A stretch of 64,000 nt of DNA from positions 1-64,000 of the forward strand of contig JAVEUP010000005.1 of the NCBI GenBank assembly GCA_034005525.1, read 5' to 3'. The position numbers and the translations under genes are program-made. Below the pieces are notes generated by a model, which had not been told where the DNA came from, searched no databases, and saw only the letters and a list, made by a program, of their open reading frames with translations. This stretch comes from PWXP01 sp034005525 (GTDB lineage Bacteria > Planctomycetota > Planctomycetia > Pirellulales > Thermoguttaceae). The first letter of the stretch is position 1. The number at the start of each line of letters is the position of its first letter. Shown here piece by piece: positions 34,925 through 44,080 of the stretch.

Positions 34925-37621
34925 ATGAAAAGCCTGAAGTTGTGCGCGGTGTCTCCTGTCCCGCCCACTGTGCGGGACGGTCAGAAGGCCAACCATAGCA
35001 TCTGTATCGTCAGGCTTACCGCTGCGATGTTACTATGCCTGTTGGGGTCGGCCTGGGCAGTCAGTCCGAGCGACGACGAGTTGGACGCCGCGCGGCGTTG
35101 GTCGTCTGAGCGTCTGGGCGGCGATCCGACGGCATTGCCATTCTCTTTCGCCTTCGGGGGCCGGCCTTCACGCGATGTGCTGAAAGACTGGCCGCTCGAA
35201 CGCAGTTCACGCAAGCTGGATGACCAGCGGACGCAGTACATTTTGACGTACACCGATCCGCAGTCGCAGGTCGCTTTGCGCTGCGAGGCGATCGAATACC
35301 ACGATTTCCCGACCGTGGAATGGACGCTGTATTTCCGGAACGCAGGGAGGAGCGACTCCCCCATCATCGAGAACATTCAGGCGCTCGATTCCGTGTGGCA
35401 GCGCGGCGTGGACTGTGAGTTCCTTCTGCACCACGCCGTCGGTTCGCCCGCCAACGGATCCGACTACGGCCCCCTGGAAATGCCGCTGACGCCCGGGGCA
35501 ACCAAACGCATCAGCGCAGCCGGCGGTCGGCCCACCAATAGCGACTGGTCGTATTTCAATCTGCAGTGGGGCGGGCAGGGAGCTATCATCGTTGTGGGAT
35601 GGCCGGGGCAATGGGCGGCCGAGTTCGCCCGCGATCAGGCTGCCGGTATCCGCATCCGTGCCGGGCAGGAACTCACCCACTTCAAACTGCTGCCCGGCGA
35701 AGAAATCCGTTCGCCGCTGATCGTGCTCCAATTCTGGCATGGCGACCGCGTGCGTTCGCAAAACATCTGGCGCCGCTGGATGATGGCCCACAGCATGCCG
35801 CGGCCGGGCGGCAAGCTCCCGCCGCCGCAGTTCGTAGCCTCCAGTTCGCGGGCCTACGAGGAGATGATCGGTGCCAACGAAGCCAACCAGATCATGCACA
35901 TCGACCGCTATCTGGAAGAAGGGCTGAAACTGGACTACTGGTGGATGGACGCCGGCTGGTACATCCAGCAGCACGGCTGGCCGCAGGTCGGCACGTGGGA
36001 GGTCGATCCCAATCGCTTTCCACGCGGCTTTCGGCCGATCAGCGACCACGCACACTCGAAGGGCGTCAAAATCCTTGTCTGGTTCGAACCGGAGCGGGTC
36101 GCGCCGGGCACATGGCTGTACGAGAACCGTCCGCAGTGGCTGTTAAGCGCCACATCAGGCCAAACCGACAGTCTGGCCGGAATGCGCGCTTGGTCGGCGG
36201 AGGAATTGGGGGGAAGCGATCCGTGTGTAGGTTACAACCCCACGTCGCAGGTCCGCTCCGTAGCGAATATCCGCTGGGAGCCGGGCCGGTTGTCGTTCCA
36301 CCCCGGCCCCAAGGGCGAGTACAGCGTCGTGCGGTTCACGGCGGCGGAAGCCGGCGAGTACGCGGTGCAAGCCACGTTTTTGGCGATCGACCGGGATACG
36401 ACCACCAATGTCCATGTGTTGCGGGGCGGCAACTCCGTGTTTGACGGCTGGGTCAACCTCCACGGAAAGGGAAACAAGACGACGTACGATGGCAAGCTCG
36501 CCCTGGACAAGGGAGAAGCGTTGGACTTCATCGTGGGTTGGGGTAATGGCTCCCATACCTGCGATTCAACGGGACTGGAAATCCGCCTCACGTCGCCCTC
36601 AGGCAAGACGTTCGACGCGGCCCACGAGTTCAGCGCCGAGCAGAACCCCGGCGGGCCGTGGAGCTATGGGTACCTCAAGCCGGGCGACAAGCCCGACAGC
36701 AGCACGCTGCGGCTTTATGACCGCCCGAGGCAGATAAGCCGGGAGGGCGTGCGACTGCTGAACCTGGGTAATCCTGCCGCTCGCCAATGGTTGACTGACC
36801 ACGTGGATAAGCTGCTGACCGAGCAGCGCATCGACCTCTACCGCCAGGATTTCAACATGGACCCGTTGGCCTTCTGGCGAGCGGCCGACGCGCCCGACCG
36901 GCAGGGCATCACCGAGATCCAATATGTCACCGGCTACCTTGCTTATTGGGACGAGTTGCGCCGCAGGCATCCCGATATGCTGATCGACTCGTGCGCTTCC
37001 GGCGGGCGGCGAAACGATCTGGAAACGATGCGCCGGGCAGTTCCCCTGTGGCGCAGCGATTATGCTTATGAGGCCACCGGCCACCAGTGCATGACCTATG
37101 GGCTTTCGTTCTGGCTGCCGTACCACGGCACAGGCACCGTGGCCAGTGCATCAGCGCCCTATTACGGCGGCGGCGCGACGGAAGTGGAACCATACGCCTG
37201 GTGGAGCAATGCCGCGCCGAGCCTGGGCTCGGGGATCGACATTCGCGTAAAGGACTTGGACTACGCAATGCTCCGCCGGCTCTACAATCAGTTCCGGCAG
37301 ATCAGCCCTTATTACTACGGCGACTACTATCCGCTGACGCCCTGGACTCGCGACAACAAGGTATGGATGGCCTGGCAGTTAGACCGGCCAGAGGCAGGCG
37401 ACGGCATCATCCAGGCGTTCCGCCGCCCGGAGGCCGAAGCGGATTCAATCCGCTTGAAGCTCGGCGGCCTGGAATCGGCGGGGCAGTACAAGTTGACCAG
37501 CATCGATGGCGGCGACCCTGTAGTGATGGGCGGTCGCGAGCTGATGGCCGACGGATTTCCCGTGACGATCCACGAGCGTCCCGGCGTGGCGATCTTCGTC
37601 TACCAGCGGGTCCAGCCGTGA
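34925..37621 (+). CDS. GH36-type alpha-galactosidase with an inserted accessory module
   Basis: The 898-residue product follows AAGGAG and carries a hydrophobic signal (LTAAMLLCLLGSAWAV) after a long 30-residue N region. The N-terminal beta-supersandwich leads into the TIM barrel with LDYWWMDAGWYIQQHGWPQV, KGVKILVWFEPERV, LYRQDFNMDP and MLIDSCASGGRRNDLE. D642 (RQDFN) fits the GH36 nucleophile and D712 (LWRSDY) the acid/base. Between WLL after the FEPERV strand and the nucleophile strand is an extra module of about 150-180 residues (36280-36720) that also occurs in both GH2 enzymes downstream. The enzyme should release terminal alpha-galactose (or a related sugar) from oligosaccharides outside the cytoplasm. 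Confidence 0.88.
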   Translation: MKSLKLCAVSPVPPTVRDGQKANHSICIVRLTAAMLLCLLGSAWAVSPSDDELDAARRWSSERLGGDPTALPFSFAFGGRPSRDVLKDWPLERSSRKLDDQRTQYILTYTDPQSQVALRCEAIEYHDFPTVEWTLYFRNAGRSDSPIIENIQALDSVWQRGVDCEFLLHHAVGSPANGSDYGPLEMPLTPGATKRISAAGGRPTNSDWSYFNLQWGGQGAIIVVGWPGQWAAEFARDQAAGIRIRAGQELTHFKLLPGEEIRSPLIVLQFWHGDRVRSQNIWRRWMMAHSMPRPGGKLPPPQFVASSSRAYEEMIGANEANQIMHIDRYLEEGLKLDYWWMDAGWYIQQHGWPQVGTWEVDPNRFPRGFRPISDHAHSKGVKILVWFEPERVAPGTWLYENRPQWLLSATSGQTDSLAGMRAWSAEELGGSDPCVGYNPTSQVRSVANIRWEPGRLSFHPGPKGEYSVVRFTAAEAGEYAVQATFLAIDRDTTTNVHVLRGGNSVFDGWVNLHGKGNKTTYDGKLALDKGEALDFIVGWGNGSHTCDSTGLEIRLTSPSGKTFDAAHEFSAEQNPGGPWSYGYLKPGDKPDSSTLRLYDRPRQISREGVRLLNLGNPAARQWLTDHVDKLLTEQRIDLYRQDFNMDPLAFWRAADAPDRQGITEIQYVTGYLAYWDELRRRHPDMLIDSCASGGRRNDLETMRRAVPLWRSDYAYEATGHQCMTYGLSFWLPYHGTGTVASASAPYYGGGATEVEPYAWWSNAAPSLGSGIDIRVKDLDYAMLRRLYNQFRQISPYYYGDYYPLTPWTRDNKVWMAWQLDRPEAGDGIIQAFRRPEAEADSIRLKLGGLESAGQYKLTSIDGGDPVVMGGRELMADGFPVTIHERPGVAIFVYQRVQP
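36280..36720 (+). other. Inserted accessory module, copy A (in GH36)
   Basis: The module starts near RLSFHPGPKGEYSVVRFTA, contains LDFIVGWGNG and DSTGL, and ends with EQNPGGPWSYGYLKPGDKPD. It interrupts the GH36 barrel upstream of the nucleophile strand. The pattern looks like a beta-sandwich carbohydrate-binding fold. Confidence 0.7.
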
Positions 37622-37664
37622 ACGGAGACCTTCCGATGACCATCCCCTCCACGGAGAAGCTGCC

Positions 37665-40600
37665 ATGAGATGTCGCACTTGGTTGCTGCCCATCGCCCTG
37701 GTCACCGCCGGTTTCGGAGTCACAAAGGCCGCTGACCCGCCGTTGCCGGTGCCCATACAACAGCCCGTGAGGTCCGCTGTAATCTCCCTCGATGGCCATC
37801 AGTGGCTGCTGGCCACCGATCCGGCGAACGTCGGTCGGGACGAAAAGTGGTTTGAATCGCCGCGGCCGGAGGCCAAGCCGACCAAGGTGCCGTGGATCAT
37901 CCAGGACGCTTTTCCCGGTTATCACGGCGTTGCGTGGTATTGGCGGGAGTTTGACGCTCCGGTGAACCCGCATGCCGGCGGGCGCACGCTGCTGCGGTTC
38001 TGGGCGGTGGATTATCTGGCGGAGGTCTGGCTGAACGGCACGCATGTCGGCGGACACGAAGGAGGCGAGTCGCCGTTTGTGCTCGATGTGACCGACGCGG
38101 TACGCACCGGCGGAAAGAATCTGCTCGCAGTGCGGGTGCTGAACCCGACGCACGAGCGGATCGACGGGATCGTGCTGAACGAAACACCGAAGCAAGCACG
38201 CGTGATTCCCTACCACGCCGGTGCTGCGTACAACCACGGCGGGATCACCGGTTCCGTCGAGCTGCTCGCGGTGCCGGCAGTGCGCGTGGAGGATCTGTTT
38301 GCGCATGCCGAGCCGGAGACGGGTGTGATCAGGATTCATGCCAACTTGCGCAACGCGGGCAAGACGGCAGTGCGGGGCCGTGTGGAGTTCGCGGTCGCGC
38401 CGGCGGCCAGCGGCGAGACGCTGAAAGTGGTCGCGGTTGAACGGGAATTGGAGCCAGGCGACGCGCGGGTTGAGGCGGAAGTGAAGCTCGACCAGCCTCG
38501 CTTGTGGGAACTGACGGATCCTTTCCTCTATCGCGTCACGGCGCGGGTGGGCCATGACGAACGTTCGGTGCGTTGCGGCTTCCGCGAGTTCCGCTTCGAG
38601 AACGGTTACTTCCGTCTGAATGGCCGGCGCCTGTTCCTGCGATCGACGCACACCTGCAATCATTTCCCGGTCGGTCTGAAGCTGCCTCCCGATCCCGACA
38701 TGGCTCGGCGCGACCTGCTCGACGTGAAGGTGATGGGCTTCAACATGATCCGCTTCATCTGGGGCGGCGCGGAGCCGTATCAGCTCGACCTGTGCGACGA
38801 GATCGGGCTGATGGTCTATCAAGAGTCGTTCGCGTCGTGGCCGATGCAGGACTCGCCGAAGCTGGCCGAGCGTTGGGAACGTTCGCTCTCCGAGTTGATC
38901 CGCCGCGACCGCAATCATCCCAGCGTGGTGATCTGGGGGCTGTTGAACGAGGTGCGCGACTCGCCGCACTTCCGGCTGGCGGCGGCTTCGTTGCCGCTGG
39001 TTCGCGCGCTCGACGAATCGCGGGTGGTGTTCCTGAACAGCGGCCGGTGGGACCTGTCCGGCGTGAACGACGAGGTCTTCTCGAAGCTCGACATCTGGCA
39101 CAGCCCGTCCGGCCGCGAGCCATGGACCACGCTCAACCCATCCACCCAGCCCGTCCCGACGCCCTTCGGCTTCGCCTGGCCGGCGCGTCAGGCGGCCCTG
39201 CACCCGGGATCGCAGGGCGAGTACAGTGTTGTCCGCTGGACGGCGCCGGCCGCGGAGCGCTACCGCATCGCTGCCGCCTTCACCGGCTTGCACCACGCGA
39301 CCACCGACGTGCATCTGTTCCACAACGGCCGGTCGCTGTTCGCCTCGCAACTGAACCTGGACGGCAAGCCGAACACGGCCAGGCACACCCACGAATTGGC
39401 GCTCGCGAAAGACGACACGCTGGATTTCGTGGTCGGCTGGGGCAACGGCAACTACGGCAGCGACAGCACGGCGCTGACGGCGTCGATCGAATCCTCAATG
39501 GGCCGCGGCTTCGACGTGGCCGCCGACTTTCCCCGCGAAAAGAATCCCAACGGGCCCTGGTCGTGCGGTTGGCTCGCGCCGGCCGACAAGCCCGATTCGG
39601 CCACGTTCGTCCTGTACACGGAGTCCCGATACAAGCCGCTGCCGCGCTACGGGAGCCTTGCCAATCCCGGCTCTGCCGAGTGGGAGGACGTCGTGACCGA
39701 CCATCACGACTACCCTCGCGTGCCGCATACGGCTGACATTATCCGGTCGCTGCGCACCGCCGGGGGCAACCCGCTGCCGCTGTTCCTGTCCGAGTACGGC
39801 ATCGGCAGTGCGGTGGACTTGTGGCGCGTGACGCGGCACTTCGAGCGACTCGGCAAAACGGAGGTCGAAGACGCGCAGTTCTATCGCGACAAGCTCGACC
39901 GCTATCTCGCCGACTGGAAACGCTGGAAGCTCGACGAGTTGTACGCGCGGCCGGAAGACTTTTTCGCGGAGAGCGTTCGCAAGATGGCAGCCCAGCGGAC
40001 ACTCGGAATGAACGCAATACGCTCCAACCCAAACATTGTCGGGTACAGCCTGACCGGAATGAACGACCACGTCAGTTGCGGCGAAGGATTGACAACCACG
40101 TTCCGCGAACTGAAGCCAGGCACGGTGGACGCGATTTCGGACGGCCTCGCATCGTTGCGGTTGTGCCTGTTCGCCGAGCCGGTGAATGTCTATCGCGGCA
40201 TGCGTGTCCGCTTTGAAGCAGTGCTGGCCAACGAAGACGCGCTGGTGCCCGGCGAATATGCGGTGCGACTGTTGGTGGTCGGCCCGCAGAACCATCGCAT
40301 CTTCGAGAAGATCGTGAACGTTACCATCGGGGGAGAATCGCCCTTCGCGCTGCCCATCTTCTCCGAAGACGTTGCGGTGGATGGCCCATCGGGCCGGTAT
40401 CGGTTCCTGGCGGCGATGGAGCGCGGCGGCGCGGCGACGGGCGGTGAGACGGAGTTCTACGTTGCCGATCCGGCGGAGATGCCCGCAGTGAAGGCCGAGG
40501 TCTTACTGGCCGGCGATGACGCCGAGTTGGCAAAGTGGCTGAGCCATCACGGCATTCGCTGCCGGCCGCTTGTTGCGGGCGAAGCGGCTTCGCGCGAGGT

Positions 40601-41081
40601 GATTCTCGTTTCCAAGACGCCGCCGGCTTTGGAGGACCTGTGGCAACGAGTCGAGCGCGGCGCGACGGCGGTGTTCCTATCGCCGCACGTTCTTGGAAAG
40701 GGTGATCAGCCGCTCGGCTGGCTGCCGCTGGAAAACCAAGGCACTGCAATGCCGATTCGCGGCTGGCTGTACCTTAAAGATGAATGGGCCAAGCGTCATC
40801 CGATCTTCGACGGCCTGCCCGCCGGTGGGCTGATGGACTACACGTTCTACCGCGAGATCATCCCCGACACGGTGCTGGCCGGTCAGGACCCGCCCGCTGA
40901 GGCCGTGGCCGGTGCGATCAAAGCCTCGCAGGACTATTCATCGGGCTTGATGGTGGCGGTATACCAGCACGGCTCCGGACGATTTATTTTGAACACCCTG
41001 TTGATCCGCGAGAATCTCGGCAGCCATCCTGTTGCCGAACGCTTGCTGCGCAATCTGCTGAACTTTGGAGGAAACCCATGA
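37665..41081 (+). CDS. GH2 family glycosidase with an accessory module inserted in the catalytic barrel (copy 1)
   Basis: The 1138-residue protein has a signal peptide (TWLLPIALVTAGFGVTKA). The GH2 order is clear: sugar-binding jelly roll (WREFDAPVN, LRFWAVDYLAEVWLNGTHVG), immunoglobulin-like domain, then the TIM barrel with GFREFRFENGYFRLNGRRLF, acid/base E429 in IWGLLNEV and nucleophile E710 in FLSEYG. The 281-residue gap between the two glutamates is about three times that of E. coli beta-galactosidase or beta-glucuronidase and contains the inserted module (39180-39625). The C-terminal 350 residues include a glutamine-amidotransferase-like beta-galactosidase domain. The specificity (beta-galactoside, glucuronide or mannoside) is unresolved. 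It overlaps the GH127 gene by four bases. Confidence 0.88.
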   Translation: MRCRTWLLPIALVTAGFGVTKAADPPLPVPIQQPVRSAVISLDGHQWLLATDPANVGRDEKWFESPRPEAKPTKVPWIIQDAFPGYHGVAWYWREFDAPVNPHAGGRTLLRFWAVDYLAEVWLNGTHVGGHEGGESPFVLDVTDAVRTGGKNLLAVRVLNPTHERIDGIVLNETPKQARVIPYHAGAAYNHGGITGSVELLAVPAVRVEDLFAHAEPETGVIRIHANLRNAGKTAVRGRVEFAVAPAASGETLKVVAVERELEPGDARVEAEVKLDQPRLWELTDPFLYRVTARVGHDERSVRCGFREFRFENGYFRLNGRRLFLRSTHTCNHFPVGLKLPPDPDMARRDLLDVKVMGFNMIRFIWGGAEPYQLDLCDEIGLMVYQESFASWPMQDSPKLAERWERSLSELIRRDRNHPSVVIWGLLNEVRDSPHFRLAAASLPLVRALDESRVVFLNSGRWDLSGVNDEVFSKLDIWHSPSGREPWTTLNPSTQPVPTPFGFAWPARQAALHPGSQGEYSVVRWTAPAAERYRIAAAFTGLHHATTDVHLFHNGRSLFASQLNLDGKPNTARHTHELALAKDDTLDFVVGWGNGNYGSDSTALTASIESSMGRGFDVAADFPREKNPNGPWSCGWLAPADKPDSATFVLYTESRYKPLPRYGSLANPGSAEWEDVVTDHHDYPRVPHTADIIRSLRTAGGNPLPLFLSEYGIGSAVDLWRVTRHFERLGKTEVEDAQFYRDKLDRYLADWKRWKLDELYARPEDFFAESVRKMAAQRTLGMNAIRSNPNIVGYSLTGMNDHVSCGEGLTTTFRELKPGTVDAISDGLASLRLCLFAEPVNVYRGMRVRFEAVLANEDALVPGEYAVRLLVVGPQNHRIFEKIVNVTIGGESPFALPIFSEDVAVDGPSGRYRFLAAMERGGAATGGETEFYVADPAEMPAVKAEVLLAGDDAELAKWLSHHGIRCRPLVAGEAASREVILVSKTPPALEDLWQRVERGATAVFLSPHVLGKGDQPLGWLPLENQGTAMPIRGWLYLKDEWAKRHPIFDGLPAGGLMDYTFYREIIPDTVLAGQDPPAEAVAGAIKASQDYSSGLMVAVYQHGSGRFILNTLLIRENLGSHPVAERLLRNLLNFGGNP
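37766..38120 (+). repeat. Near-identical DNA segment shared by the two GH2 genes, copy 1
   Basis: About 355 bases encoding the start of the GH2 sugar-binding domain are roughly 90% identical, including silent positions, to 44181-44535. Runs such as GAGGCCAAGCCGACCA and TGGGCGGTGGATTATCTGGC are exactly shared. The rest of the two genes is much more diverged. Confidence 0.7.
39180..39625 (+). other. Inserted accessory module, copy B (in GH2 copy 1)
   Basis: Motifs in order: ALHPGSQGEYSVVRWTAPAA, LDFVVGWGNGNYGSDSTAL, and EKNPNGPWSCGWLAPADKPD. It sits between catalytic E429 and E710. Confidence 0.7.
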
Positions 41082-43987
41082 ACAAGATCCTTGGCCCGCT
41101 CACTTGCGGCCTGCTGTTCGCCTTCTCGAGCCAGGCCGGCGAGATGTCTCGGGACTCCCTCGACGTGGTCGCGCCGCGGGTGCCGGACAGGCTCAGCCGG
41201 GTGACGCTCGATGGGCGGGAACTTGGGGGGGAAATGGATCGCCGGCTCCGGAACCTGATCTATCAGAACTACATGGTGGTGGATTTGGACGGCAAGTGGC
41301 TCGACCATTTCCGGCACCGTACGGACCGTGGCGGCCGTTCGCACGTCTACTACGGCATCGGCAAGGTGCTGGACGCCGGCAGTCTGTTCAGCGCCTACAC
41401 GGGGGACCCGAAGGTCGCCGCGCGCACCCGCTACATCGTCGAGGAGCTGGTCAAGTCGCGCGACCCCGACGGGTATCTTGGCTTTTGGAACGCCGAGCCG
41501 GACAACCGGCAGAACCACATCAACTGGATTCTCCACGAACAGGAATACATCAACCTGGCATTCGTGCGGCATTACCGCTGTACGGGCGACCGCCAATCGC
41601 TGGCCCACGCGCGAGTCATGGCCGACTACATTCTCCGGACATTCCCCACGCCGCAGCATCCGTGTTACGACGCGGGCCTGATTTGCACGGCGGGGCTGCC
41701 GGAAGGGATGCTGGAACTCTACCGGGCGACGGGCGACCCGCGCTACTTCGACTTTGCCGCCGACGTGCCGCACGGGAACGATCGCGGCGAGATCAAACTC
41801 GCGTCGCTGCGGACCTGGGAGCAGGATTTCAGCCACCGTCCCTGCCACGTCTACGTCATGCTCGCACGCTGCTACGCCCAGACGGAACTCTACCGCCTCA
41901 CCGGCGAGGAACAGCTCCTGAACATGAGCCACTTCATGCGCAACGAGCTGCTGAAGCGGGGCGAGGGCGGGATGCTGGTCACCGGCTCGTGCTCCGAGGG
42001 GGAGCATTTCACCTACGACCAGAACGGATGCGGCGATATCGGCGAATCATGCGTCACCGCCTACGTGCTGCGCTGGATCGATAGTCTTTTGCGGCTGGAA
42101 GGCGACCTGCGCTACGGGGACCTGATCGAGCGCACCGTACATAACGCCCTGTTTGCCGCCAACTCGCCCGACGGACGCTGGATTCGCTACTTCACCCCGT
42201 TCACCGGCCAGCGAAAGTACGACACGCGAGACTTCTTCTGCTGTTGCGGGAACTATCGCAGGGCGGTGGCGGAACTGCCCCAGAAGGTTTACTACCGCAC
42301 CCTGGAGGGCGGCATCGCACTGAGTCTGTTCACCCAGTCGAGGAAGGCGTTCGACGTGAAAGGGCAAACCGTAACACTGCTGCAGGAGACTGCGTATCCG
42401 AACGACGGCGAGGTGACAGTGACTTTCTCCACGGAAAGGCCGATCGCGTTTGCATTTCAGTTCCGCACGCCGGCATGGTGCGAGACCGTCACGCTCCGCG
42501 TCAACAGTGACGTCCCGGTGACGATTCACCCCCCGGAGCAGAGTCGAGGCAGTTACGTCCTCGATCGCACCTGGAACGACGGCGACGTGGTGCGAATCTC
42601 GATGCCGATGGCGTGGCGATTCCTGCGCGGCCGGGCGGTGCAAGACAGCCGCGTCGCACTCCTTCGCGGTCCGATCGTGTATTGCATCGGGAAAGATCAA
42701 AACGCCGCGTTGCTGCAGAGGTGCCCCGAGCCGCGCGACTTGGTGATCGATCCGGCTTCGCTCGCCGCGCCGGTGGAAGATGATTCGATCCGTCCCAACG
42801 GCCTGAAAGTCATCGCCGAAGCCTGGCTGAAACCGGACGCCACCGGCGAGAAAGTTGAAGTCAGCCTCACCGAGTTCATCGATCCAAGCGGCCAGGAGGT
42901 GTATTTCCGCGTGCCAAACCTTACCAACACGGCGCCGGTGCCGCTGGCGGAGGATGAGATCGTGTCGCGGCCGAACGAATTCGCCAATGCGCACGTGCTG
43001 AAGGCGCTGTACGGCCCGAAGGCATCCGGCGACCTCGCCGCAATGTTCGAGATCCGGGGCGAGGTGGCCGCCGATTTGGCGGCAGACTACGTCAACCCGC
43101 GCGGCCGCACCGGCGTGCTCGCCGACTTCCCCGACGCCACGGGCGGACGATGGGCCTGTTGCGTCTGCACCAACGGCGGGTTGCTCTCCACGGCCGCGGC
43201 CGGCGACGTCAAGCCCTTGAACTCGCAGTTCAAGGCGTTCGGTTCGCCACTGGGCTACGCCTACGGGCTGGAGAACCAAGGCGATCAACTCGGTTTCGTG
43301 TCGGACTACGCCCCCAGCGACCGGCAGGAGGACGCCTGGCGCGCTCATTACACCGAGAAGATGTTCGACCGCGTGCTGTCGCCCGCCGAGCGCCCCCGTT
43401 TCCTGTACACCCATCCGGTGGCAGACACGGCGCGCTACAACGTCTTCCGGTGGACGCCCGCCGACAGCCTGCAAAGCAAGGACGTCACGCTCAGCGGCAG
43501 GCTGGTCTCAAATCTTGGCAACGGGGTCGAATTGCGCGTTATCCACTGGCAGGATGACACACGGCACGAGATTCTTGGCACGTTCAACACCAGGGATCGC
43601 AGAGTAGGCGCGTGCGGCGCCGCCGAGTTGTTGCTGCGGCTGCAACCGGGCGAACTGGGCCGGCATATTGACTTCGTCCTGCACAATGCCGGCAGCCACA
43701 TCTGCGACGCGACCGCGCTGCAAATCACCGCGTACACCAACGTGCCGCAAACTGCGGACCATACCGACGTGACGGAAGAGGTGCGGGCGAAGTATCACCA
43801 CCGCCTCGTGACGCCGCTGGGCTGCTACTCCGAACTGTTCGGCGATCCGGCGCCGGGCGTGGAGAAGACATTGAAGGTCAAGGTACACCACTGGCGGGAC
43901 GGCACGGTGGAGTACTTCGAACTCCCGCCCAACTCGCCGCTGGACCTTAGCCAATCAGTCGGGAGCACGTACAAGAGGACAGAGTAA
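41078..43987 (+). CDS. GH127 (DUF1680) beta-L-arabinofuranosidase
   Basis: The 969-residue protein has a signal peptide (ILGPLTCGLLFAFSSQAG) and a GH127 alpha/alpha-barrel. The family hydrolyses beta-L-arabinofuranosides with a Zn-bound cysteine nucleophile. Candidate ligands are visible: E323 and C325 in GDIGESCVTAY, and the C388-C390 triplet in FFCCCGNYRRAVAELPQ. A beta-sandwich follows (SLFTQSRKAFDV to VVRISMPMAWRFLRG), then about 350 extra residues. These contain a module (NVFRWTPADS, LRVIHWQD, FVLHNAGSHICDATAL) distantly like the GH36/GH2 insert. ATG overlaps the GH2 stop as ATGA, so the two are translationally coupled. Confidence 0.92.
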   Translation: MNKILGPLTCGLLFAFSSQAGEMSRDSLDVVAPRVPDRLSRVTLDGRELGGEMDRRLRNLIYQNYMVVDLDGKWLDHFRHRTDRGGRSHVYYGIGKVLDAGSLFSAYTGDPKVAARTRYIVEELVKSRDPDGYLGFWNAEPDNRQNHINWILHEQEYINLAFVRHYRCTGDRQSLAHARVMADYILRTFPTPQHPCYDAGLICTAGLPEGMLELYRATGDPRYFDFAADVPHGNDRGEIKLASLRTWEQDFSHRPCHVYVMLARCYAQTELYRLTGEEQLLNMSHFMRNELLKRGEGGMLVTGSCSEGEHFTYDQNGCGDIGESCVTAYVLRWIDSLLRLEGDLRYGDLIERTVHNALFAANSPDGRWIRYFTPFTGQRKYDTRDFFCCCGNYRRAVAELPQKVYYRTLEGGIALSLFTQSRKAFDVKGQTVTLLQETAYPNDGEVTVTFSTERPIAFAFQFRTPAWCETVTLRVNSDVPVTIHPPEQSRGSYVLDRTWNDGDVVRISMPMAWRFLRGRAVQDSRVALLRGPIVYCIGKDQNAALLQRCPEPRDLVIDPASLAAPVEDDSIRPNGLKVIAEAWLKPDATGEKVEVSLTEFIDPSGQEVYFRVPNLTNTAPVPLAEDEIVSRPNEFANAHVLKALYGPKASGDLAAMFEIRGEVAADLAADYVNPRGRTGVLADFPDATGGRWACCVCTNGGLLSTAAAGDVKPLNSQFKAFGSPLGYAYGLENQGDQLGFVSDYAPSDRQEDAWRAHYTEKMFDRVLSPAERPRFLYTHPVADTARYNVFRWTPADSLQSKDVTLSGRLVSNLGNGVELRVIHWQDDTRHEILGTFNTRDRRVGACGAAELLLRLQPGELGRHIDFVLHNAGSHICDATALQITAYTNVPQTADHTDVTEEVRAKYHHRLVTPLGCYSELFGDPAPGVEKTLKVKVHHWRDGTVEYFELPPNSPLDLSQSVGSTYKRTE

Positions 43988-44080
43988 CGAACCACGCCAA
44001 CCCGGCGCACAGATCTTGAAGTTGCGCATTGTCTTGCAGACCCCAGGACCAAGGAACATCCGATTCACGGAGAAACTGCT

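Noticed and set aside
37407..39392. Long minus-strand open frame (about 660 codons) opposite the first GH2 gene
   Set aside because: The plus-strand frame is a clear GH2 enzyme; the opposite frame is Arg/His/Pro-rich, typical of antisense frames in high-GC DNA, and has no domain.
42047..43474. Minus-strand open frame opposite GH127
   Set aside because: Antisense composition only; no motif, and GH127 is certain on the plus strand.
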